A stretch of 11,547 bases of DNA from an uncultured Eubacteriales bacterium. GTDB taxonomy: Bacteria; Bacillota; Clostridia; Christensenellales; Aristaeellaceae. The notes under the pieces are model-generated. The model ran no database searches. It worked only from the letters and a program-made list of their open reading frames with translations, and had not been told where the DNA came from. The position numbers were made by a program, and so were the translations under genes. This document shows, in pieces, positions 1-5,523 of this stretch (position 1 is its first letter; every line of letters begins with the position of its first letter). The stretch is taken from the NCBI GenBank assembly GCA_944353735.1, contig CALVPU010000053.1:1-11547 (forward strand). Reading direction: 5' to 3'.

Positions 1-618
1 GCCGATCAGGATGTCCGCGCGCCGCGCGATGCCGGAGAAGATCTCGCGCAGTTCGGCCTCGCGCCCCTTCCAGAACGACGCGCGGTAGTTCAGGTCGAAG
101 CTGACCCGCGCGCCGGTTGCGTGCGCGCGCTCGGCCAGCGCAAGGCACAGCTCGCCCGTCGTGGGCGACATCGCCGCGAACAGGCCGGACAGGTGGACGA
201 TCTCCACGCCCTCCTCGCGGAAGATGCGGTCGAGGTCGAAGTCCTGCGCGCAGACGGTGCGACCGACCTCGCCGGCGCGGTCGTTGTACACGCGCGGGCC
301 GCGCGGGCCGAAGCCGGTGTCGGCGATGTTGAACTGGTGGCGCACGCCCCACGGGCCGTCCGGCTCGATCTCCGGCCCCTCATAGGCGATGTTCCGCCGG
401 CGCAGCTCGCCTTTGATGTAGGCGGCGATCGGGCTGCCCTTGACGAAGCGCCTCAACGCCTTGCCGGACATTCCGAGCGAGGCCGAGACGTTGAGCACGT
501 TCGTCTCCGCGCTGGTCGCCTGCATCTGGTAGAGGTTGCCCGTGCCCACGGGCTGCCGGTTCGCGGGCGTGATCCGAACGCCCATCGAGGTCGCGGTCAA
601 AAGCTGGTATTTTGCCAT
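1..618 (-). CDS. PfkB-family sugar kinase, KDG kinase-like (partial, C-terminus outside window)
   Basis: This minus-strand gene starts with ATG at 618 and runs off the left edge of the window, giving 206 N-terminal residues. The start is set by an AGGAGGGA ribosome binding site (plus 623-630) five bases upstream. The fold is the ribokinase/PfkB type: a glycine-containing substrate lid region (residues about 35-75), a VHLSGLF segment, then a FDLNYRASFWKGRE block that closely resembles 2-dehydro-3-deoxygluconate (KDG) kinases. Those enzymes phosphorylate KDG with ATP in uronate (pectin, glucuronate) breakdown. The ATP-site signature and catalytic Asp (GAGD-type motif) lie outside the window. 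An oddity is that the usual GG-x-N near the N-terminus reads SAETN. The family is secure; the substrate is inferred and could be another ketose or hexose. The gene is divergent from the glycosyltransferase unit. Confidence 0.8.
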   Translation of the reverse strand, partial: MAKYQLLTATSMGVRITPANRQPVGTGNLYQMQATSAETNVLNVSASLGMSGKALRRFVKGSPIAAYIKGELRRRNIAYEGPEIEPDGPWGVRHQFNIADTGFGPRGPRVYNDRAGEVGRTVCAQDFDLDRIFREEGVEIVHLSGLFAAMSPTTGELCLALAERAHATGARVSFDLNYRASFWKGREAELREIFSGIARRADILIG

Positions 619-622
619 AATC

Positions 623-630
623 TCCCTCCT
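623..630 (-). promoter_or_regulatory. Ribosome binding site of the PfkB kinase
   Basis: Read on the minus strand this is AGGAGGGA, about five bases before the ATG at 618. It fixes the start codon of the kinase. Confidence 0.8.
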
Positions 631-632
631 GA

Positions 633-658
633 GCCCGGCGGCGCTGCCGGGCATTTTT
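633..658 (+). terminator. Terminator-like hairpin in the kinase leader (plus-strand polarity)
   Basis: A 7-bp GCCCGGC/GCCGGGC stem (633-639 and 646-652) with a six-base loop is followed on the plus strand by ATTTTT. The polarity fits termination of plus-strand transcription coming from across the kinase gene. On the minus strand the same hairpin sits directly upstream of the kinase ribosome binding site and has no U-tract. It could instead be a leader hairpin affecting mRNA stability or translation. Function is inferred. Confidence 0.35.
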
Positions 659-705
659 CCTGTTCACTGAATTCGACCGTCCCCGCCGCGATTCCTGCCT
701 TGGAA

Positions 706-717
706 CGCAAATTTGCG
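706..717. promoter_or_regulatory. 12-bp perfect palindrome, candidate operator
   Basis: CGCAAATTTGCG is a perfect 12-bp palindrome between the divergent kinase and glycosyltransferase genes, about 90 bp upstream of the kinase start. It lies within a looser symmetric context (CCTGC on the left, GCAGG on the right). The half-site ATTTGCGCG recurs at 784-792, abutting the -35 box of the plus-strand promoter. This is the geometry expected for a dimeric repressor site, but no regulator is assigned. Confidence 0.4.
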
Positions 718-793
718 CGGAAGCAGGGAAAATCATTTCCGGATTGTTCCGCATTGGATTCCCAGCAGATTCATCCGCAGAGGGATTTGCGCG

Positions 794-823
794 TTGACGC
801 GCGCGCGGCGTACGTGTTATAAT
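794..823 (+). promoter_or_regulatory. Sigma-A promoter of the glycosyltransferase-hydrogenase unit
   Basis: A -35 box TTGACG (794-799) and a perfect -10 box TATAAT (818-823) are separated by 18 bp. Transcription would start near 830, leaving a leader of about 245 nt before the glycosyltransferase ATG at 1078. Confidence 0.75.
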
Positions 824-879
824 GAAGTGAAGTTCGCACGAGGGCGCGCGTGACGGATGTGTTTGCACCGCACTTGTGC

Positions 880-1039
880 CCTGTGCGCCATCGCGCGGAG
901 AATCGCCATTCGGCGAAGGATTGTTCGACCGAGGAGCTTAACCGGCGCACCGTGCGCTATCGCACTGGAAACCGCCGTCCGGCGAGAAGGGCAGTTCAGC
1001 CGAGGAGCGCAATCTGCGCCCTGTGCGCCGTCGCGCAGG
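880..1039 (+). repeat. Tandem ~70-nt structured leader repeats (two full copies plus a 5' partial third)
   Basis: Copy 1 is 880-949, copy 2 is 950-1019, and the first part of copy 3 is 1020-1039. Each begins with a hairpin of GTGCG, a four-base loop and CGCRC. The stems vary compatibly: U-G in copies 1 and 3, U-A in copy 2. Copies 1 and 2 then carry a second hairpin, CGCC-NNNN-GGCG (904-915 and 973-984), followed by a conserved GTTC-RR-CCGAGGAGC block (923-937 and 994-1008). Spacing of matching elements is 69-71 nt. The array lies wholly in the transcribed leader between the promoter and the glycosyltransferase start. I cannot match it to a riboswitch class I know. Alternatives are a tandem cis-regulatory RNA, a protein-binding leader, or a dispersed palindromic DNA repeat. 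Confidence 0.7.
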
Positions 1040-1055
1040 AATTCGTTTTTGCGCG
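1020..1055 (+). promoter_or_regulatory. Mutually exclusive hairpins at the end of the leader
   Basis: An 8-bp stem (1020-1027 with 1032-1039, four-base loop) is followed a few bases later by TTTTT (1046-1050). Its 3' arm (CGCGCA, 1032-1037) can instead pair with TGCGCG at 1050-1055. The two folds cannot coexist, as expected of an expression platform. The U-tract is six bases from the stem, so classical termination is uncertain. Confidence 0.35.
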
Positions 1056-1077
1056 TTTCATTGGGGAGGAGGCCGAC

Positions 1078-2025
1078 ATGCGGCATGCGTATCTGATCAT
1101 CGCCCACGCGCAGTGGGATCAGCTCGAGCGGCTGCTGCGGCTGCTCGACCATCCGGACAACGACCTCTACATCCACATCGACCAAAAGGCGCGCGACTGT
1201 CCGGTGGAGCGGCTGCGCGCGGCGGTGCGGTCGTCGGGCGTCGAGATCGTCCAGCGGTACCGCATCTACTGGGGCAGCTTCGAGATGGTCGAGGCGACGC
1301 TTCTGCTGCTCGGCATGGCGCGGAAGAAGGGCTACGGCTACTACCACCTGCTCTCCGGCATGGACATGCCCACGCGGCCGCAGGCGGAGATCCACGCATT
1401 CTTTGCGCAGAATGCCGGGAAGGAGTTCGTCGAATTCTCGACCGACGCAAGCCGGGAGGCCAACCGCGAGGTCGGGCGGCGCGCGCGGCTGTACCATCTG
1501 TTCATGCACTTCAGCCGCAGGTTTCGCCTGCGTCCGCTCAACTGGGCATTCCGGCAGGCCGACCGCGTGTGCCTGCTGGTTCAGATGCTGCTGGGCGTCA
1601 ACCGCCTCAGGCGCTTTCCGGGGCTGGAGGTGCGCTATGGCTCCTCGTGGTTCAGCATCACCGACGAGCTGGCGGCGTGCGTGCTGGAGCGCGCGGACTG
1701 GATCCGCGAGGTATTTCGCTTTGCCAACAGCGCCGACGAGCTGTTTTTGCAGACGGTCGTGCACAGCATGCCGTTTCGCGATCGCCTGTACCACCCGGAG
1801 TACGACGGCAGCTGTCTGGCCAACCAGCGGCTGGTGGACTGGAAGCGCGGGCGAAACGGCAGCCCCTACACCTTCCGGCTGGAGGACTTTGACCAGATCC
1901 GCGCAAGCGGCTGCATGTTTGCGCGAAAGTTTTCGATGGAGACCGACCGCGCGCTCGTCGACCGCATGACCGAGCTGGCCGGCGGCGCGCCGGGGCCATC
2001 CGACCGCAAATCGCAGGGGGAGTGA
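1078..2025 (+). CDS. GT14-family glycosyltransferase (core-2/I-branching, beta-1,6-GlcNAc-transferase-like)
   Basis: The predicted protein is 315 residues. The ATG at 1078 is preceded by AGGAGG (1067-1072) at a five-base gap; the frame is open upstream to 850, but that stretch is the repeat leader. Features of the core-2/I-branching family (Pfam Branch, GT14) are the N-terminal MRHAYLIIAH, an HID element near residue 33, YWGSFEMVEA (64-73), HLLSGMDMP (90-98), GSSWFSIT (198-205) and SADELFLQT (218-226). The last of these carries the acidic residue where the family has its catalytic Glu. Family members transfer a sugar, often N-acetylglucosamine, from a nucleotide sugar onto a glycan; bacterial ones usually build surface polysaccharide. 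There is no membrane segment. The gene stands alone here rather than in a polysaccharide cluster, and its stop lies three bases before the hydrogenase ATG, implying coupled translation. Acceptor and donor are unknown. Confidence 0.85.
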   Translation: MRHAYLIIAHAQWDQLERLLRLLDHPDNDLYIHIDQKARDCPVERLRAAVRSSGVEIVQRYRIYWGSFEMVEATLLLLGMARKKGYGYYHLLSGMDMPTRPQAEIHAFFAQNAGKEFVEFSTDASREANREVGRRARLYHLFMHFSRRFRLRPLNWAFRQADRVCLLVQMLLGVNRLRRFPGLEVRYGSSWFSITDELAACVLERADWIREVFRFANSADELFLQTVVHSMPFRDRLYHPEYDGSCLANQRLVDWKRGRNGSPYTFRLEDFDQIRASGCMFARKFSMETDRALVDRMTELAGGAPGPSDRKSQGE

Positions 2026-2028
2026 AAG

Positions 2029-3486
2029 ATGCCGCTGTTTGATACCGATGTTCAGGAATTGAAAAACAAAGTGCTGCGCGAGGTGGCCCGGCTGGCGTTT
2101 GACGACGCGCTGACGCCGGAGAACACGCTGTCCATCGCGGAGAAGATCATCCCCGAGGGCAAGCCGACCATGCGCTGCTGCATCTACAAGGAGCGCGCGA
2201 TCATCAACCAGCGCGTGAAACTGGCGCTGGGCGGCAATGCCGCGGACCCGAACGTCGTCGAGGTGCTGCCGATCGCCTGCGACGAGTGCCCCGTGGAAGG
2301 CATCATGGTCACGCAGGCGTGCCGCGGCTGCATCGCGCACCACTGCGTCAACGCCTGCCCCAAGGGCGCGATCTCCATCGTCGACCGCCACGCGGTGATT
2401 GACCGCGAGAAGTGCGTCGAGTGCGGGCGCTGTGCGGCGGTCTGCCCGTATTCGGCGATCATCAAGCAGACCCGTCCCTGCATCCGCGCCTGCAAGCCCA
2501 AGGCGCTGTCGTTCGACAAGGTGACGCAGAAGGCGTCCATCGACCCGGAGAAGTGCATCGCCTGTGGTGCGTGCGTCTATCAGTGCCCATTCGGGGCGAT
2601 CTCCGATAAGTCGTACATCGCACAGGCGGCGAAGATTCTGCGCGAATCGGAGGGTAACCAAAAGTACCGCGTCTATGGCGTCATCGCGCCGTCGGTCGCC
2701 GGTCAGTACGCCGACGTCGACGTCGGACGCGTGATGGCGGGCATCCTGCGGCTGGGGTTTTACTATCTGGTCGAGGCGGCGTGGGGCGCGGATTTCGTCG
2801 CCTATCTGGAGGCGGAGGAGCTGGCGGAGAAGAAGTTCCTGACCTCGTCCTGCTGCCCGGCGTTCGTGTCGTTCGTCGAGAAGAACTATCCGTCGCTGGT
2901 CGGCAACGTTTCCGCCAACCTCTCGCCGATGGCGCACATGGCGATGCTGCTGCGCAGGAAGGACCCGAAGGCGAAGATCATCTTCATCGGGCCCTGCATC
3001 GCCAAGAAGGCCGAGACGCTCTACGGGCCGGCGGGACAGTACGTCGACTGCGCCATCACGTTTGAGGAGATGCAGGCGATGTTCGACGCCAAGGGCATCG
3101 ACCTCAAGGCGCTCGAGCCGGTCAAGCTCGACCGCGCGAGCTATTTCGGTCGCGTGTTCGCGCGCTGCGGCGGACTTGCCACGGCGGTGGAACAGGCGCT
3201 GCGCGAGCAGGGCGTGACCGAGGAGCAGTTCAAGCTCAGGGCGGTGTCGTGCAGCGGCATCGCGGACTGCAACGTCGCCCTCGCCAAGGCGTCGAAGGGA
3301 AAGCTGGCGGAGAATTTCATCGAGGGCATGGCGTGTGAGAACGGCTGTATCGGCGGTCCCGCCTGCCTCAGCCACAGCGCCCGCCACCGGCTGCAGTTCA
3401 ACAAGTATGAGAATTTTGAGAACGAGCGCACCATCTCCGGATCCATTTCCGGATTTGACCTCGCCGGCGAACCGGAAGAGGCGTAG
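2029..3486 (+). CDS. Group B (monomeric) [FeFe]-hydrogenase
   Basis: This 485-aa iron-sulfur protein interconverts protons and H2, most likely with ferredoxin as electron partner in the cytoplasm. The N-terminal half holds [4Fe-4S] motifs: C98xxC101 with C106 and C110, C129xxC132xxC135xxxC139-P, and C176xxC179xxC182xxxC186-P, plus extra cysteines at 84/87 and 151/155. The H-cluster motifs follow in order: SSCCPAF (273-279), GPCIAKKAE (321-329) and MACENGC (434-440). Assigned by homology to the Clostridium group A enzyme, C276, C323, C436 and C440 would hold the cluster and C275 would be the proton-relay cysteine. PAF in place of PGW, and the short form lacking 2Fe-2S and NADH modules, fit group B (TIGR04105-like). 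AGGGGGAG (2015-2022) is its ribosome site, inside the end of the glycosyltransferase gene. Maturases HydE/F/G are not in the window. Direction of catalysis cannot be read from sequence. Confidence 0.93.
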   Translation: MPLFDTDVQELKNKVLREVARLAFDDALTPENTLSIAEKIIPEGKPTMRCCIYKERAIINQRVKLALGGNAADPNVVEVLPIACDECPVEGIMVTQACRGCIAHHCVNACPKGAISIVDRHAVIDREKCVECGRCAAVCPYSAIIKQTRPCIRACKPKALSFDKVTQKASIDPEKCIACGACVYQCPFGAISDKSYIAQAAKILRESEGNQKYRVYGVIAPSVAGQYADVDVGRVMAGILRLGFYYLVEAAWGADFVAYLEAEELAEKKFLTSSCCPAFVSFVEKNYPSLVGNVSANLSPMAHMAMLLRRKDPKAKIIFIGPCIAKKAETLYGPAGQYVDCAITFEEMQAMFDAKGIDLKALEPVKLDRASYFGRVFARCGGLATAVEQALREQGVTEEQFKLRAVSCSGIADCNVALAKASKGKLAENFIEGMACENGCIGGPACLSHSARHRLQFNKYENFENERTISGSISGFDLAGEPEEA

Positions 3487-3499
3487 CGCGCAATAAAAG

Positions 3500-3536
3500 A
3501 TCGGGCCGCGACCGTTTTGGGGTCGCGGTCCGATTT
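3500..3536 (+). terminator. Intrinsic terminator after the hydrogenase
   Basis: A 14-bp stem (3500-3513 with 3521-3534, one G-U pair) closes a seven-base loop and ends in TTT. It starts 14 bp after the hydrogenase stop and would end the plus-strand transcript before the convergent gene. Confidence 0.85.
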
Positions 3537-3560
3537 GCCTTGGCGGGCGCCGGACGGAAG

Positions 3561-3594
3561 CGGGTTCGGGCGCGCGCCTTAAGGAAGTCTGCCG
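3561..3594 (-). pseudogene. Degenerate 34-bp duplicate of the isomerase gene tail
   Basis: This stretch matches 3631-3664 (the last codons and stop of the TIM-barrel gene plus a few bases beyond) at 29 of 34 positions. All five differences are transitions. Read on the minus strand it would encode DFLKAR but lacks the stop codon (CGA instead of TGA). It lies beyond that gene's own terminator. It is a small local duplication or a fossil of a lost paralogue; similarity does not extend further on either side. Confidence 0.5.
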
Positions 3595-3600
3595 TTTCTG

Positions 3601-3627
3601 GAAAAAGATTGCCGCGTTCCGCGCGGC
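3601..3627 (-). terminator. Terminator of the TIM-barrel isomerase gene
   Basis: On the minus strand a 6-bp GCCGCG/CGCGGC stem (plus 3611-3627, five-base loop) is followed by AATCTTTTT (plus 3602-3610). It begins nine bases after the stop codon. Confidence 0.6.
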
Positions 3628-3635
3628 CGGCGGGT

Positions 3636-4475
3636 TCAGACGCGCGCCTTGAGGAAGTCCACCGCGGCGCGGATGTCGCGCACGGGATCGTCGCCGACCT
3701 CGCGCTCGATGGTGAGGAAGCCGCGATAGCCGATGTCGTCGAGCGCCTTGAGGTAGGCGTCGAAGGGCACGTCGCCCTCGCCGAGGGGCAGTTCGATGAA
3801 TGCCGGGCTGGTGACCGGCTCGTCCTCGACGACGCGGTAGATGATCTCCGGATCGAGGTCGTAGAGCTTCCTGCCGTCCTTGGCGTGGGTGTGCACGATG
3901 TAGTCGCGCAGCGTGTACACCGCCTGAACGGGGTCGTCGCCAGTGACCATCACGAAGTTTGCCGGGTCAAGGTTGACCGCCACGCCCTTTGAGTTGAGCG
4001 TGTCGAGGAAGCCCTTGAGCGTCGCCGCCGTCTCGGGACCGGTTTCGATGGCGAAGTGCGCCTGCACGCCGTCGGCGTACGCCGCCAGCTCGCCGCAGGC
4101 GTCCTGCAGGATGCGGTAGCGCGGGTGCGCGGGATCTGCCGGCACCACGCCGATGTGTGTGGTGACCACGTTGGTCTCCAGTTCCAGCGCCAGATCGAGA
4201 ATGCGCTTGCTGTCCTCGATCAGCCCGGGATTCTTGGCGGGATCGCCGAAGCCGTGACCGAGGTCGCCGCACAGTGCCGAGATGACAAGACCGTGGTCCT
4301 TGACCATGCTGAGGAACTCGCGCCGCTTGGCGCCGACGAGTTTCTTGGGTGACAGTTCGCCGTAGGTGGCGTAGACCTGAATGCCCTTCGCGCCCATGTC
4401 CGCCGCGAGGCGGAGCGATTCGGGGATGTCCTTGCGGAAGGAATCCAGTATGACGCCGATGGGGAACGGATACAT
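3636..4475 (-). CDS. Sugar phosphate isomerase/epimerase (xylose isomerase-like TIM barrel)
   Basis: The product is 279 residues from the ATG at 4475, which follows AAGGGAG with eight bases between. A GTG at 4484 is in frame but overlaps that ribosome site, so it is less likely. The sequence has the AP-endonuclease-2 / xylose isomerase-like TIM-barrel pattern (PF01261): TTHIGV with H107, FAIETGPET with E134, NLDPANF with D160, HTHAKD (185-190) and FLTIERE with E247. These are the acidic and histidine positions that bind a divalent metal in the family. Members isomerise or epimerise sugars, inositol derivatives or sugar phosphates; the substrate cannot be told from sequence. There is no signal peptide, so it is cytosolic. 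An XRE regulator gene lies 56 bp upstream on the same strand and may share its promoter. The gene converges on the hydrogenase unit. Confidence 0.85.
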   Translation of the reverse strand: MYPFPIGVILDSFRKDIPESLRLAADMGAKGIQVYATYGELSPKKLVGAKRREFLSMVKDHGLVISALCGDLGHGFGDPAKNPGLIEDSKRILDLALELETNVVTTHIGVVPADPAHPRYRILQDACGELAAYADGVQAHFAIETGPETAATLKGFLDTLNSKGVAVNLDPANFVMVTGDDPVQAVYTLRDYIVHTHAKDGRKLYDLDPEIIYRVVEDEPVTSPAFIELPLGEGDVPFDAYLKALDDIGYRGFLTIEREVGDDPVRDIRAAVDFLKARV

Positions 4476-4531
4476 CGCGCTCACTCCCTTGTTGGAAAGT
4501 CAGTCGGTGGTTGGCGCAAGAGGAGGGAGAA

Positions 4532-4843
4532 TCAGTGCCCGCGTTCGTGCTCGCGCAGCACGCGGAGGATGTCCTTGTACAGGGCGATCGTTTCCGCGGA
4601 GACCTCGGCGTCCTGAAGCAACAGGCCGGCGTGCAGCGAATCCTGCAGGAGCGTGTCCGGCGAGACGTTCAGCGCGTTGGCGATGCCGATCAGCGTTTCG
4701 AGGCTGCAGCGCTTCTGTCCGCGCTCGATGTGGCCGATATAGGACATGGAGACATTGACCTTTTTGGCGAGCGCCTCCTGAGTGAACTTCATCGACCTTC
4801 GCTGTTGGCGAATCCGACGACCGAGGGCTACATAATCCACCAT
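4532..4843 (-). CDS. Small XRE-family transcriptional regulator
   Basis: The product is 103 residues. The start chosen is ATG at 4843, seven bases after AAGAGGTGG (plus 4851-4859); longer in-frame starts to 4888 would cover that site. Residues about 6-62 form a Cro/C1-type helix-turn-helix: GRRIRQQRRSMKFTQEALAKK, then VNVSMSYIGHIERG with the recognition helix, then CSLETLIGIANALNV. The C-terminal 40 residues are a short, mostly helical tail without a recognisable ligand domain, so it probably acts as a simple dimeric DNA-binding protein. Its leader carries several AATTG/CAATT elements, suggesting self-regulation. Likely targets are itself, the isomerase gene downstream and perhaps the divergent membrane-protein operon; this is inferred from position only. 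Confidence 0.88.
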   Translation of the reverse strand: MVDYVALGRRIRQQRRSMKFTQEALAKKVNVSMSYIGHIERGQKRCSLETLIGIANALNVSPDTLLQDSLHAGLLLQDAEVSAETIALYKDILRVLREHERGH

Positions 4844-4867
4844 AAATTTCCACCTCTTGGCGATAAA

Positions 4868-4908
4868 ATTGGGTGCAAAATTGACCAATTTATACCAATA
4901 ATCAATTG
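4868..4908. promoter_or_regulatory. AATTG/CAATT repeat cluster, candidate operator
   Basis: AATTG occurs at 4868-4872 and 4879-4883, one helical turn (11 bp) apart. CAATT occurs at 4886-4890 and 4903-4907. AATTGACCAATT (4879-4890) is an inverted repeat with a two-base centre, and CAATTG (4903-4908) is a second palindrome. The cluster is AT-rich against its GC-rich surroundings and lies between the XRE promoter and the XRE start codon, a typical place for an autorepressor. Confidence 0.45.
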
Positions 4909-4917
4909 CCTATCCAT

Positions 4918-4946
4918 AGTATAGCGCATTTCACCGCCTTTTGCAA
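4918..4946 (-). promoter_or_regulatory. Sigma-A promoter of the XRE regulator
   Basis: On the minus strand, TTGCAA (plus 4941-4946) and TATACT (plus 4918-4923) are separated by exactly 17 bp. The leader to the XRE start is about 70 nt and contains the AATTG repeats. Confidence 0.65.
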
Positions 4947-4996
4947 GGGTTTTCCGAGAGAATCGTTGAGAAAGAAAAGAAAACTCGCCGCGCATC

Positions 4997-5026
4997 TTGC
5001 CAGCGCTCCTGAACGGATGCTATAAT
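4997..5026 (+). promoter_or_regulatory. Sigma-A promoter of the membrane protein / FGGY kinase unit
   Basis: TTGCCA (4997-5002) and a perfect TATAAT (5021-5026) are separated by 18 bp. Transcription would begin near 5033. It is divergent from the XRE promoter with about 50 bp between the -35 boxes. Confidence 0.7.
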
Positions 5027-5088
5027 AGAGTAGGAGGCGTTTGCCCCGAGCGGGCGGAAGCCCCGAATCCAAGTCGATGGAGGACGTT

Positions 5089-5436
5089 GTGAAGCACTGG
5101 AAATGGCCGCTCGTGTGGCTGGCGCAGTGGGCGTCGATGTTTGCCGTGGGGTTCGCCGTCGCTGCGGCGGATCTGTTCGGCGCGGTCGTCTACGGCGCAC
5201 TGTCGTGGGGCGGCATGCCGCTGGCGGGGCTGGTCTCGGCGTACCGGGCCACGCGCCGCGGGTTGCTGAATTACGCCGCGTGGCTCGCGCCGCCGATCGC
5301 CATGGGGCTGGCACACCTGATTCTGTGGAGCTATCCGCCTGCACCGGGTCCGGTGCTGTTCTGCGCGCTGATCTCGCTGGTCGGCGCCGCGGCGGGCGAG
5401 GTCGCCAATCAGCGCGACGCGGGCAAGAAAGAATAG
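5089..5436 (+). CDS. Small multi-pass membrane protein of unknown function
   Basis: I do not recognise a family. The preferred start is GTG at 5089, which has GGAGG (5079-5083) five bases upstream, giving 115 residues. An in-frame ATG at 5077 has no ribosome site, and a TTG at 5041 lies too close to the expected transcription start. Four hydrophobic stretches are visible at about residues 8-28, 30-50, 62-80 and 87-105, joined by short loops such as SAYRATRRG, with a charged tail ending DAGKKE. It is therefore an integral membrane protein, four-helix by eye. It has its own promoter and is the first gene of a probable unit with the FGGY kinase (87-bp gap) and the sigma-like protein. A part in transport or sensing is possible but unsupported. 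Confidence 0.65.
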   Translation: MKHWKWPLVWLAQWASMFAVGFAVAAADLFGAVVYGALSWGGMPLAGLVSAYRATRRGLLNYAAWLAPPIAMGLAHLILWSYPPAPGPVLFCALISLVGAAAGEVANQRDAGKKE

Positions 5437-5444
5437 GTTGAAAT

Positions 5445-5494
5445 CGCGCGAGGGCGCGCGGATGGGCAGGCATGAGGGGGCGCGGAACGCGCCC
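5445..5494 (+). other. Two GC-rich hairpins between membrane protein and FGGY kinase
   Basis: CGCGC-GAGG-GCGCG (5445-5458) and GGGCGCG-GAA-CGCGCCC (5478-5494) are both able to fold. Neither has a U-tract, so they look like processing or stability hairpins in a joint transcript rather than terminators. No separate promoter for the kinase is evident in the gap. Confidence 0.35.
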
Positions 5495-5523
5495 GGTGAA
5501 GTACGCATAAAGGAGCAGATAGC

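Noticed and set aside
880..1039. CRISPR array
   Set aside because: The units are about 70 nt, directly abutting and diverged, with no unique spacers and no cas genes.
880..1039. Tandem glycine or c-di-GMP riboswitch
   Set aside because: Tandem arrangement is suggestive, but the conserved cores of those classes as I know them are absent.
850..1077. N-terminal extension of the glycosyltransferase to an upstream start
   Set aside because: The extension encodes no family sequence, covers the hairpin repeats, and the AGGAGG-preceded ATG at 1078 begins exactly at the conserved family N-terminus.
817..3387. 856-codon open frame on the minus strand across the glycosyltransferase and hydrogenase
   Set aside because: It is antisense to two clearly recognised proteins, has low-complexity Arg/Ala/Asp-rich sequence and results from GC-rich third codon positions.
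3540..3992. 150-codon plus-strand frame antisense to the isomerase 3' end
   Set aside because: Shadow frame opposite a well-supported TIM-barrel gene; no ribosome site or domain.
5041..5088. TTG start for the small membrane protein
   Set aside because: The AGGAGG before it lies at the expected transcription start and only three bases from TTG; GTG at 5089 has a properly spaced GGAGG.
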